A DNA stretch of 64,000 nt from UBA4427 sp046351135. GTDB taxonomy: Bacteria > Myxococcota_A > UBA9160 > UBA4427. Where the stretch lies: the NCBI GenBank assembly GCA_046351135.1, contig JAXLZA010000001.1, forward strand, positions 806,001 through 870,000, in the 5' to 3' direction. The notes below the pieces were generated by a model that saw only the letters and a program-made list of their open reading frames with translations, was not told the origin of the DNA and ran no database searches. The translations under genes and the position numbers were made by a program. This document shows positions 53,480 to 63,200 of the stretch, one piece after another (positions within the stretch are counted from its first letter, which is position 1; each line of letters begins with the position of its first letter).

Positions 53480-54289
53480 ATGAGCGAACGCCCCACCCTC
53501 TTCCGCCTCGAGCGCGACGGCGTCGTCGCGACGATCGTCCTCGACAATCCGGCCAAGCTGAACGCCTGGAGCTGGGAGTCGGCGCGCCAGGTGACGGCGC
53601 TCGCGGACACGATCCGCTTCGACGACTCGATCCGGGTCGTGATCGTCCGCGCCGAGGGCCGCGCCTTCTGCGCCGGCGTCGATCTCGGCATGCCCGAGGA
53701 CCGCATCACCGGCCGCTCCCCCGCCGAGAAGGTCCGCAACTACTACGAGAAGTTCCGCTGGGTCCACGAGCGCTTCAAGGTCTTCGCCCACCTGCCCCAG
53801 CCCGTGCTGATGGCGATCCACGGCTACTGCCTCGGTGCCGGCCTCGAGGTCGCGATGATGGGCGACATCCGCATCGCCTCGGACGACGCGCAGTTCGCGC
53901 TCCCCGAGCCCCGGGTCGGCGTCTCGATCGACGCCGGCGGCGATCTCCGCCTCGCCCACGAGATCGGCGCCGGCTGGACGAAGCTCCTCGCCATGACGGG
54001 CCGTCGGATCGACGCCCAGACGGCGCTCCGGATCGGCATCGTCCAGGAGGTCGTCCCGCGCGACCAGCTGCTCGCCCACGTCCGCGCGCTGGCCGACGAG
54101 ATCGCGAAGAACGCGCCGCTCGCCGTCCAGGGCATCAAGCGCACGATCAACTTCCGCGCCGAGCAGGGGCTGTCCGAGGCCATGCAGTTCGAGGCCTCGA
54201 GCGCCGCGGTGCTGTTCACCTCCGACGACATGCAGCTCGGCTACAAGGCGATGGCCAAGAAGGAAGACGCGCGCTTCGAGGGCAAGTAG
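53480..54289 (+). CDS. enoyl-CoA hydratase/dienoyl-CoA isomerase-like crotonase
   Basis: A 269-residue crotonase. Both acidic positions of hydratases are present (LGAGLEVAMMGDIRIAS; FALPEPRVGVSIDAGGDL), with the oxyanion-hole segment AFCAGVDLGMPE. The VSIDAGG stretch, with an extra Asp, resembles dienoyl-CoA isomerases. Together with the dienoyl-CoA reductase-like gene 56 bp upstream, it would suit auxiliary beta-oxidation of unsaturated acyl-CoAs. ATG preceded by GAGGAG. Confidence 0.86.
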   Translation: MSERPTLFRLERDGVVATIVLDNPAKLNAWSWESARQVTALADTIRFDDSIRVVIVRAEGRAFCAGVDLGMPEDRITGRSPAEKVRNYYEKFRWVHERFKVFAHLPQPVLMAIHGYCLGAGLEVAMMGDIRIASDDAQFALPEPRVGVSIDAGGDLRLAHEIGAGWTKLLAMTGRRIDAQTALRIGIVQEVVPRDQLLAHVRALADEIAKNAPLAVQGIKRTINFRAEQGLSEAMQFEASSAAVLFTSDDMQLGYKAMAKKEDARFEGK

Positions 54290-54347
54290 CGCCGCGATCG
54301 CCGGGCGGACGACGCCCGGGCCGCGGTCCGTGGGGGGACGCGCTCGC

Positions 54348-57212
54348 ATGATCGATCGCCACCGCGCACCGCAGGTCGCCGGACGCCGCAGGCCGAACGC
54401 CCTCCGACGCCTCGGCCCCGCCTTGCTCCTGTCGACGTCGCTGATGCTGTCGGCGACCGCCGGGCACGCCGCGGAGGTGCAGGCCGGGGCCGAGCTCGCC
54501 GCCGGCCGCATCACGTTCGAGAGCTTCCCCGTGCGCCAGGTCGGCGGCCCCGACGCGGACGCGGGCATCGGCGACTGGTACCTCGGCAACGGCACGATCT
54601 GCGCCGCGATCTCCGATCCCGCCCACGAGAGCCCGCTCTCGCCCCGCGGCGGGGTGCTGATCGACCTCGGCCACTGCGGGCGCGCCGACGATCAGTGGGC
54701 CGTCTTCCAGCCACTCCTCAATCTCGCGCAGAGCGAGATCGTCCCGATCGAGACGATCCTCTCCGGGCAGGACGAGACGTCGGCCTGGATCCAGACCCGC
54801 GCGCTCTACCGCGGGGTCGAGATCCTGACGACCTACCGCGTCGATCGGGAGCGGCCGACGGCGCTCGCGATCGCCTTCCGGGCGCGACGACTGGCTGAGG
54901 GCGAGCGCCTCTTCGGTCTCGGCGCCGTCACGCTCCACGCGAGCGGACAGCTCGCCGCCTTCTCCCTCTCGCGCGGCGATCTCGCGACCTCCCGCGGCTT
55001 CGCCCATCCGCCGAACGACCGCAGCTCGACGCGCAAGATGCTGGCCTCCCTGGTCGACTCGGACGCGACGATCCTGGTCGGCGGTGAGGCGGGCCCGCCC
55101 ATCAGCTACGGCCTCGAGCGGGTCGCCGCGACCCTCGACGAGGCCGGCGTGAAGAGCGCCCTCTCGTCCCTCACGATCACCGGCGACCACTACACGCTCC
55201 AGAACGTCCTCGTGAATCCGCCCTGGATCGGCGAGGCCAGCGCACGCCCGGGGCTCGGGCAGCTCGCCCAGCTCCCGTTCATGGACCTCGAGGAAGGCGG
55301 CGAGCTCGCGATCGACTACCGCATCTGGGTCGGAGAGCGCGCCGACGTCGCCTCCGTCGGCGACCGGCTGCTCGCGAACGCGCGCCCCGTCGCGGGCCGC
55401 GTCGACGATCCCTCGGCCCGTGTCCATGTCACCCTCGCGACGGGCGCCCCGATCAGCGAGGTCGCCCCCGACCCGACGGGCGCCTACGCGCTCCGTCTGC
55501 CGCCGGGCCGCTACGTCGCTCGCGCACGCGGGGACGCCGGCCGGTCGGCGGAGGTCGCCTTCGAGGTGCCCGATCCCGCGGTCTCCGACCCCGCGGCCGT
55601 CCCCCTCTCCGCGGCGGAGGCCGTCCCGATCCCGCCGCTCGCCCTCGGCGCACCGGGCCGGATTGCCCTGCCGGCGGGCTTCACCGGCCGCCTCGTCTTG
55701 CTCGCCGAGGACGGCTCGGGTCCGGTCCGCTTCCACGGCTCCCTGCTCGGCTTCGCCGTCGGCGAGACGCCGGTCCCGAGCGGCATCGAAGCGGACTTCC
55801 TGAACGTGGCGACGCGCCCGGCCGGGGCCGAGAGGACGCCCGGCTCACCCGACACGGCCTCGGCTCCAGTCGGCGCGGCGAAGCCCGTGGAGGTCGCGGT
55901 GCCGCCCGGCCGCTACCGCGTGCTCGCGGTGCGCGGGCCCGAGTACGCGGCCGTCGAGACGCAGGTCGAGGTCGTGGCGGGCGCGGTGAGCCCGCTCGCC
56001 CTGGCGCCCCTCCCGCGCAGCGCGCCGACCCCCGGCTGGATCGGCGCCGATCTCCACGTCCACACCGGCCAGAGCTTCGACTCGAGCCTCCCCGAGGCGC
56101 TCCAGATCGAGGCCTTCGCCGCGAGCGGTGCCGAGGTCCTCGTCTCGACCGAGCACGACCGGATCTTCGATCCGCGCCCGGCGATCGCGGCGCGCGGGCT
56201 CGAGGCCGAGCTCGTCGGCGTGACGGGCAGCGAAATGACGAGCGCCTACGAGGGGGGCGATGCGCCCTTCACCTCGGGCCACCTGAACGTCTTCCCCCTC
56301 GCGGTCGAGGCGAACGCATTCCGCCGCGGCGCGATCCGCCTCGAGGGTCGCCGGCTGCGCGACGCGCTGGCCGAGCTGCGGGCGCGCCCGGCGCCGCCCT
56401 TCGTGCAGATCAATCATCCGCGGCCGAGCCCGGCCTACGCCGCCGAGGACACGTTCTTCGCGACCCTCGGCGTCGCGGGCGAGCCCTACGACCCGACCCG
56501 GCCGCTCACGGAGTGGCCCAACTCGGTGCTGGCCGAGCGCAGCGCGCGCCACGGCGTCCGCGATCTCGACGTCGAGGCGGTCGAGCTGATGAACGCCGCG
56601 AGCGTCGAGCGCTACCGGCTGATCCGCGCCGACTGGCTCTCGTTCCTGCTCCAGGGCGAGCGCCTCGTCGCGACGGCCAACAGCGACTCCCATCGCCTGG
56701 GCCACGTCGTCGGCCTGCCGCGGACCTACGTGCGCATGGAGAACGATCGCGTCGAGGCCTTCGACGAGGCGGCGTTCATGCGCGCCCTGCGCGCGGGGCG
56801 GGCCTACGGCTCGACCGGACCGCTGCTCGACGTCCGACTCGGCGAGGCCGAGATCGGGGAGCTGCACGCGGGGACGAAGGGCGTCCTCGAGATCCGGGTC
56901 CACGGCGCCGACTGGATCCCGATCCGGGAGTGGCGCGCCTACGTCGACGGCGCCCTGGTCCACCGCGCCCCGATCGCCCGCGGCGAGTCCGCGTCGCTTC
57001 CCCTCGTCTTCGCGAAGGACGCCTTCGTGACGGTCGAGGTCGAGGGACCGGCCGAGGGCGTCTACCGGGACGTGCTCCCGGGCTTCGTGCCCTTCGCCTT
57101 CACCAACCCGATCTTCGTCGACGTCGACGGCAACGGGCGCTGGGACGCGCCGGGGCTGCCCGAGCGCTCCGCCCTGCCCCCGACGATCCTGCGACCGGGC
57201 CTGCCGGACTGA
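54348..57212 (+). CDS. secreted PHP-domain metallohydrolase (CehA/McbA-like)
   Basis: A 954-residue exported protein. The signal peptide has an Arg-rich n-region, the hydrophobic LGPALLLSTSLMLSATAG and a likely AxA-type cleavage at GHAA. The first about 560 residues are beta-rich with carboxypeptidase-regulatory-like or Ig-like segments (repeated ppGRYxVxAR and PPGRYRVLAVRG strands). The PHP phosphoesterase/hydrolase domain follows: HxH in GADLHVHTGQSFDSS, STEHDRIFD, INHPRPSP and the terminal ATANSDSHRLG. These give the metal ligands His/His/Glu/His/Asp. The C-terminus VDVDGNGRWDAPG looks like a Ca-binding dockerin-type loop. CehA/McbA relatives hydrolyse esters or carbamates, but the substrate here is unknown. 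ATG chosen over an in-frame GTG at 54330 for spacing from GGGGGA. Confidence 0.85.
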   Translation: MIDRHRAPQVAGRRRPNALRRLGPALLLSTSLMLSATAGHAAEVQAGAELAAGRITFESFPVRQVGGPDADAGIGDWYLGNGTICAAISDPAHESPLSPRGGVLIDLGHCGRADDQWAVFQPLLNLAQSEIVPIETILSGQDETSAWIQTRALYRGVEILTTYRVDRERPTALAIAFRARRLAEGERLFGLGAVTLHASGQLAAFSLSRGDLATSRGFAHPPNDRSSTRKMLASLVDSDATILVGGEAGPPISYGLERVAATLDEAGVKSALSSLTITGDHYTLQNVLVNPPWIGEASARPGLGQLAQLPFMDLEEGGELAIDYRIWVGERADVASVGDRLLANARPVAGRVDDPSARVHVTLATGAPISEVAPDPTGAYALRLPPGRYVARARGDAGRSAEVAFEVPDPAVSDPAAVPLSAAEAVPIPPLALGAPGRIALPAGFTGRLVLLAEDGSGPVRFHGSLLGFAVGETPVPSGIEADFLNVATRPAGAERTPGSPDTASAPVGAAKPVEVAVPPGRYRVLAVRGPEYAAVETQVEVVAGAVSPLALAPLPRSAPTPGWIGADLHVHTGQSFDSSLPEALQIEAFAASGAEVLVSTEHDRIFDPRPAIAARGLEAELVGVTGSEMTSAYEGGDAPFTSGHLNVFPLAVEANAFRRGAIRLEGRRLRDALAELRARPAPPFVQINHPRPSPAYAAEDTFFATLGVAGEPYDPTRPLTEWPNSVLAERSARHGVRDLDVEAVELMNAASVERYRLIRADWLSFLLQGERLVATANSDSHRLGHVVGLPRTYVRMENDRVEAFDEAAFMRALRAGRAYGSTGPLLDVRLGEAEIGELHAGTKGVLEIRVHGADWIPIREWRAYVDGALVHRAPIARGESASLPLVFAKDAFVTVEVEGPAEGVYRDVLPGFVPFAFTNPIFVDVDGNGRWDAPGLPERSALPPTILRPGLPD

Positions 57213-57237
57213 GCCGGGCCCGGCCCGGGGCTCAGTC
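57207..57237. terminator. hairpin shared by two convergent genes
   Basis: GACTGAG (57207-57213) plus CCGGGC (57214-57219) pair with GCCCGG (57223-57228) and CTCAGTC (57231-57237), leaving a 3-base loop and a 2-base bulge. The outer stem arms contain the stop codons of both convergent genes (TGA on each strand). No U-run follows, so it may act with Rho or simply as a bidirectional barrier. Confidence 0.6.
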
Positions 57238-58470
57238 GACGCCGATCACGAACGAGACGCTCGTCGTCCCCGACCCGCCGATGTTGAGGGTCTGGAAGTT
57301 CTTCGCGCCCTCGACCTGGTAGGCCCCCGCCTGTCCCGTCACCTGCAGCGCGGCGTCGAGGACCTGCCGGCAGCCGGTCGCACCGACCGGATGGCCGGCG
57401 CCGATCAGGCCGCCGCTCGGGTTGATCGGGAACTTGCCATCGATCTCGAGCCAGCCCGCCTCGACGGCCTTCCAGGACTCGCCGGGGGCGGTGATCCCGA
57501 AATGATCGATCGCCATGTACTCGGAGGTCGTGAAGCAGTCGTGCGTCTCGATGCCGTCGATGCCGTTCACGTCGGCGATCTTCGCGCGCTTCATGGCGCT
57601 CGTGATCGTCGAGCGGACGTGGGGCAGGACGTACGGAGAGTCCTTCGACTCCGCGACCTTGTCGGCGAACTTGAGGCGGGCGGTGTTGTGGCCCCAGCCC
57701 TTGATGCGCGGGACGTCGGCGAGCTTCTTGCCGAGCCCGCGAGCCCAGCGCTCGGCGTAGTCGCGCGAGGCGAGGAAGATCGTGACGGCCCCGTCCGTCA
57801 CCTGCGAGCAGTCCGCGATCCGGACGCGTCCACCGACCGCCGGATTGTCCTCCGTCCGGCAGAGGGCGTGCTCCTTGTTCATGTACCAGCTGCGGGTCTG
57901 GGCGTTCGGATTCAGCTTCGCGTTCGCGTAGTTGATCTTCGAGATCTCGGCGAGATGCTCGTCCTTCAGGCCGAAGCGCTTGTCGTACTCGTCGCCGAGC
58001 TTGCCGAAGAGCTTCGGGAACGGGAACTCGACGCCCTTCGCCTCGAGCTCGTACCAGGCGGCCGTCCCGAGATAGGAGCCGCCGACGTCCGCCGACACCG
58101 TCTTCATCTGCTCGATGCCGACGACGGCCTGCAGGTCGTAGCGACCCGCCTCGATCTCCGCCGCGGCCGCGAGGATCGCGATCGAGCCCGAGGCGCAGGC
58201 CGCCTCGTGGCGACCGGTGGGCAGGCCGCTGAAGGCGGGATCGACCTCGGTGAAGAAGGCGCCGAGATGGCCCTGCATGCAGTAGAGCTCGGCGGCGAAG
58301 TTGCCGACGTGGGCGCTCTGGATCTCCTCGGGCGCGATCTGGCACGCCTCGAGCGCGCCCTGCACGCTCTCGCGCATCAGCGCGGAGAAGTGCTTGTTCT
58401 CCTTCGTCCAGTTGCGCGCGAAGTCGGTCTGGTAGCCGCCCAACACGTAGACTTCCGAGCCAAGAGCCAT
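57232..58470 (-). CDS. SCP-x-type thiolase
   Basis: A 412-residue thiolase of the SCP-x/acetyl-CoA acetyltransferase-like branch. Nucleophile Cys92 is in HEAACASGSIAI. The HDCF motif typical of this branch is present (ETHDCFTTSEYMAI), and the histidine motif is GLIGAGHPVGATG. The usual C-terminal CxGGGxG is LNIGGSGTT, as in SCP-x enzymes where the second cysteine is in HDCF. It is thus a competent thiolase, unlike the Ltp-type copy at 22-23.5 kb. It follows a 3-hydroxyacyl-CoA dehydrogenase gene by 111 bp on the same strand. Confidence 0.9.
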   Translation of the reverse strand: MALGSEVYVLGGYQTDFARNWTKENKHFSALMRESVQGALEACQIAPEEIQSAHVGNFAAELYCMQGHLGAFFTEVDPAFSGLPTGRHEAACASGSIAILAAAAEIEAGRYDLQAVVGIEQMKTVSADVGGSYLGTAAWYELEAKGVEFPFPKLFGKLGDEYDKRFGLKDEHLAEISKINYANAKLNPNAQTRSWYMNKEHALCRTEDNPAVGGRVRIADCSQVTDGAVTIFLASRDYAERWARGLGKKLADVPRIKGWGHNTARLKFADKVAESKDSPYVLPHVRSTITSAMKRAKIADVNGIDGIETHDCFTTSEYMAIDHFGITAPGESWKAVEAGWLEIDGKFPINPSGGLIGAGHPVGATGCRQVLDAALQVTGQAGAYQVEGAKNFQTLNIGGSGTTSVSFVIGVD

Positions 58471-58581
58471 GTCGTTCTCCCGAGTTCGATTTCCGATCGC
58501 GCGGTCCGGCTCCCCGGTCCGCCCCGCCCCGCTCGCGAGCGCGCCTCGAGACGCGCCGAGCGGGGCCCGACTCCCGACCGC

Positions 58582-59922
58582 CTATTCCGCGACGAAGAAG
58601 CGGCCGACGTTGATGCGCGTGTGCTGGAAGAAGCGCGCGGGCTTGCCCGTCCTCGCCGCCTCGACGAGCACCGCCGGCACCGAGAGCCCGGCCTCCTCGA
58701 TCATCGAGACCATGCCCTTCGCGCCGATCGTGTCGACCAGCACCGAGGGCGGCGCGGCGTTGAAGCCGAGGCCCATGATGCGGTCGATGCCGTCGATCGT
58801 CTCGGTCACCTCGCCGACGCGGTGGAACGCGTAGGCGACGTAGCCGGCGATCACCCGCCGCGCGATCTTCGCCCACTCGCCCTTCGCGTTCAGGAAGACC
58901 TGCATGCCCTCCTTGTAGCGTCCGTCGCGGTGGAGCGCGGCGACCTCGGCGATGTAGCCGAGGTCGGGCAGCACGATCTCCGACTCGGGCTTGTAGGCGC
59001 CGGTCGCGGGATCGAGCACGAGGCGCTTCTTGCCGTCCTTCTTGAAGAAGCCGCCGCCCGTCTTGTTGCCGAGCACCCCCTTCTCCATGAGCTTCGCCAT
59101 GTAGTCGGGGAGGCGATTGGTCTCGTGGGCCTCGTCGTTCGTGTTCGCGTAGACGTTGTCGACGATCGCGCGGTGGATGTCCCAGCCGACGAGATCGACC
59201 GTCGCGAGCGGGGTCATGGCGCGGCCCGTGTAGGGCCCGACCAGCTTGTCGGCGAGCAGCGGACCGATCTCCCCCGCGAGCTGCGCGACCTCGTTCATGA
59301 CCTTGAATCCGACGCGATTGCCGGCGAAGGCAGGCGTGTCGAACGCGCGCACCATCTCGCGGCCGAGGCGGATCGTCGAGAAGGCGTCGATGAACTCGAC
59401 GACCGCCGGATCCGTGTCCTTGCCCGCGATCAGCTCCGTCCCGACGATCACGTTCGGCGGATTGAAGAAGTGGAGCCCGAGGAAGTTCTTCCGGAACGAC
59501 TCGCTGCGCCCGGCGCACAGGGCGTTGATCGAGAGCCCCGAGGTCACCGTCGCCACGATGGAGTCGGGACGCCGCGCGGCCTCGACCTGGTCGAAGATCT
59601 GCTTCTTGAGCTCGAAATCCTCGGTCAGCGCCTCGAAGATCAGGTCGGCGCCGGCCACGGCCTTCGCGAGGTCGTGCTCGTAGTCCCCGGTCTTCGCGCG
59701 CAGGGCGACCGTGGGCGAGCGGACCTGCTTGATCGCCGCCGCGAGCCCTTCGTCGGCCTTCGCCTTCGTGCGCGCGAGCAGCGTCACCTCCGGCACGGCC
59801 GTCGTGAAGAGCGCGGCGCTCCCGTAGCCCATCGTGCCGTTGGCGCCGAGCACGACCACGCGCTCGAGCTTCCGGCTGCCGAGAATGCGCCGCAGCTCCG
59901 CGGCCGTTCTGGAGGTCGTCAT
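58582..59922 (-). CDS. 3-hydroxyacyl-CoA dehydrogenase
   Basis: A 446-residue NAD-dependent dehydrogenase without a fused hydratase domain. The Rossmann motif is VVVLGANGTMGYGSA, then FEALTEDFELKKQIF, the catalytic-region LGLHFFNPPNVIVG and NRVGFKVMNE, and a second helical domain (TPLATVDLVGWDIHRAIVDN). It oxidises a 3-hydroxyacyl-CoA ahead of the adjacent thiolase. The NAD loop GxNGTM differs from the commoner GAGxMG by an Asn. RBS GGAAAG upstream. Confidence 0.9.
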   Translation of the reverse strand: MTTSRTAAELRRILGSRKLERVVVLGANGTMGYGSAALFTTAVPEVTLLARTKAKADEGLAAAIKQVRSPTVALRAKTGDYEHDLAKAVAGADLIFEALTEDFELKKQIFDQVEAARRPDSIVATVTSGLSINALCAGRSESFRKNFLGLHFFNPPNVIVGTELIAGKDTDPAVVEFIDAFSTIRLGREMVRAFDTPAFAGNRVGFKVMNEVAQLAGEIGPLLADKLVGPYTGRAMTPLATVDLVGWDIHRAIVDNVYANTNDEAHETNRLPDYMAKLMEKGVLGNKTGGGFFKKDGKKRLVLDPATGAYKPESEIVLPDLGYIAEVAALHRDGRYKEGMQVFLNAKGEWAKIARRVIAGYVAYAFHRVGEVTETIDGIDRIMGLGFNAAPPSVLVDTIGAKGMVSMIEEAGLSVPAVLVEAARTGKPARFFQHTRINVGRFFVAE

Positions 59923-60202
59923 CGTGTACTTTCCGTTCTCGTGCTGTTCACCCGGGCACCGGACGCGATCCGGACCCGATGGGGCTCGGTAGGATTCCAG
60001 AAAGACGGCATCCCCGCCGCCCCCGCCGCGTCGCAGCGAGGCCCGCGGGCCGTTCGTCCTCGCTCGGAGAGTGTCCCGGAGGCCCCGAAACGGGTCGCCC
60101 GCGAGGCACCGGACGCCGGCGATCGCGCGCTCCGCGGCGAAGATGCCGGAGATCTGCCGCTCGCGGGAGCCCGACTCTCCCCCGACCCCCCGTGACCGCA
60201 GG

Positions 60203-63200
60203 TCAGGCGCGCCCGCTCCCGATCGCCCCGACACCACCGAGCGACTTGCGGAACGCGTCGAGGAGCTGGGCCTCCTTCTCCTTCGCCGCCGCCAGCTGGG
60301 CGTCCTTCACCGTGTCGAAGCCCCGGATCTGCTCCGGGATCTCCGCGATCTGGACCGCGAGATCGAGGTTGTGGCCGGCCAGACCGCGCAGGACTTCGCC
60401 CATCACGCGCTCGTATTCGCCCACCAGGGCCCATTCCCGGCGCCGGTGGGCCGTCTTGTTGAACAGATCGAGCGGTGTATGGCGCAGTCCCTTCAACCGG
60501 CGCAGCTGAGTCAGGGCCACGAAGATCGGGCGCGGGATCGTCAGCTTCTTGACCCGGCCCGACGACGGGTCGCGGGGGAAGAAGAGCTGCGGGGCGAGGT
60601 GGAACTGGAGCTTGTAGCTCCCCTCGAACTCGGTCTCGAGCTGACGCCGGAATGCGTCGCTCGCCCACAGCCGCATGACCTCGTACTCGTCCTTGACCGC
60701 GAGCAGCTTGAAGTAGTACCGGGCAGCGGCCCGGGCGAGCCGCCCCTCGGTCGCCCCGATCGCCCGCTCCGCGCCGGCGACCCCGGCCACGAAGTCCGCG
60801 TAGCGCTTGGCGTAGGCCGCATTCTGGTAGTCGGTCAGGAACTGGACCCGGCGGGCGACCAGGCTCTCGAGGGTGTCTTCCTTCGCGTCCTTCTTCGACT
60901 CGCGGATCCGCGGCGAAGCGAGCTCGAGGACGCGCTTGCGGTCGTGGGCCGCGAGCCGGCCCCAGGCGAGCGCCTGCTTGTTCATCTCGACCGCGCGCCC
61001 GTTCAGCTCGATGGCCCGCAGCAGGGCCGGCAGACCGACGGGGATCAGGCCGCGCTGGAGGGCGAAGCCGACCAGGAAGAGGTTCGCGCCGATGGCGTCG
61101 CCGAGCAGCGCCGTCGCGAGCTTGGTCGCGTCGACGAGCTCGAGCCGCTCGCCCCCGATCGCCGCCGCGAGCCGGGCCTCCATGCCCGCCGAGGACATGT
61201 CGAGGTCGGGATGCGACGCGAAGTCGGCGGTGGGCGCGACGTGGGTGTTCACGATCGCGCGGCTGCGATTCGGCGAGAGCTTCGAGAGGCCGTCCTGGCC
61301 GGTCGTCACGACGATGTCGCAGCCGAGGACCAGGTCGGCGCCGCCCGTCGGGATGCGGGTCGAGTGGAGGTCCTCGGGCCGCTTCGCGACGCGGACGTGG
61401 CTCGCGACCGCGCCGTTCTTCTGGGCGAGACCGGTCACGTCGAGGAGCGAGACGCCCTTCCCCTCGAGATGCGCCGCCATCCCGATCAGCGCGCCGATCG
61501 TGATGACGCCGGTGCCGCCGATGCCGGCGACGAAGACGTTGAAGGGCTGATCGAGGGACGCGACCTCGGGCTCGGGCAGATCCTTGAAGTAGTCCCCCGC
61601 ACCGACGGCCTGCTTCTCGACCTTCCGCATCCGGCCACCGATCACCGTCGCGAAGCTCGGGCAGTAGCCCTCGAGGCAGGAGTAGTCCTTGTTGCAGGAC
61701 GACTGGTTGATGATGCGCTTGCGCCCGAACTCGGTCTCGATCGGCTCGATCGAGATGCAGTTGGACTGGACCGAGCAGTCGCCGCAGCCCTCGCAGACCT
61801 GCTCGTTGATCACGACGCGCTTGTCGGGCTCCGGCAGCTTCCCCTGCTTGCGGAGCCGGCGCGCCTCGGCGGCGCAGGTCTGGTCGTAGACGATCGCCGT
61901 CACGCCGGGGACCTCGCGCAGCTCCTTCTGGACGCGGTCGAGCTCGCTGCGGTGGTGGATGCGGACGCCGGTCGGGAAGGTCCCCGGTCGGTACTTCTCG
62001 ATGTCGTCGGAGAGCACGACGACGTGCTCGATGCCCTCGCCGACGAGCTGGTGGGCGATCTCGGGCGTCGTGATCTCGCCCGCCATCTCCTCGCCCTCGA
62101 TCGGCTGGCCCCCGGTCATCGCGACGGCGCCGTTGACGAGGATCTTGTACGTGATGTTCACGTTCGCGGCGACGGCGGCGCGGATCGCGAGCAGGCCCGA
62201 GTGGAAGTAGGTCCCGTCGCCCATGTTCTGGAAGATGTGCGGGATCCCGACGTAGGGCGCCTGGCCGATCCAGTTCGCGCCCTCCGCGCCCATCTGGTTC
62301 ACCGCGAGCGTCCGCCGCTCGGGCAGGAACACGGCCATGCCGTGACAGCCGATGCCGCCGAGGGCGATGCTGCCCTCGGGCACCACCGTGGAGCGGTTGT
62401 GGGGACAGCCCGAGCAGAAGGACGGCAGCCGCGCGAGGCCGCCGGGCTGGACGGTGAGCGCGGGGGCTGCGGGCAGCGGCACGAGCGCGCTCGTCCAATC
62501 CGGCGCGTAGTCGCCGATCCAGCGCCGCAGGACGCTCGCGACCGCGCCGGGATTGAGCTCGCCGATCTGCGGGACGAGCGGCCGCCCCGACGGATCCTTC
62601 TTGCCCGAGAGCCGCGGTCGCGGACTCACGTTGTAGAGGATCGAGGCGAGCTGGTCCTCGATGACCGGGCGCTTCTCCTCGACGACGAGCAGATCGTCGT
62701 GGCCCGCCGCGAAGGCGCGCAGCCGGTCGGGCTCGAGCGGCCACGAGAGCGCGACCTTGTAGATCGAGATGCCGAGCTCGCGCAGGCGCGACTCGGAGAG
62801 CCCGATGTCCTCGAGCGCCTGGCGCAGATCACCGTAGGCCTTGCCGGTCGTCACGATCCCGAGGCGGCGTCGCGCGCCCTCGACGACGATGCGGTCGAGG
62901 GGGTTGGCGCGAGCAAAGGCACGCACGGCAGCAAGCCGGTGCTCGTAGAGGCGCTCCTCGACCTGCAGCGGGTAGTTGGCCCAGCCGATGTGGAGGCCGG
63001 AGGCCGGCGGCTCGTAGTCCGTCGGCATCACGATCCGCACGCGATCCGGCGCGACGGCGACCGAGCCCGAGCTCTCGATCGTGTCCGTCAGGCACTTGAA
63101 GCCGATCCAGCAGCCCGAATAACGCGAGAGCGCCCAGCCGTAGAGGCCGAGGTCGAGATAGTCCTGCACGCTCGACGGATTGAGCACCGGGATCCCGCAG

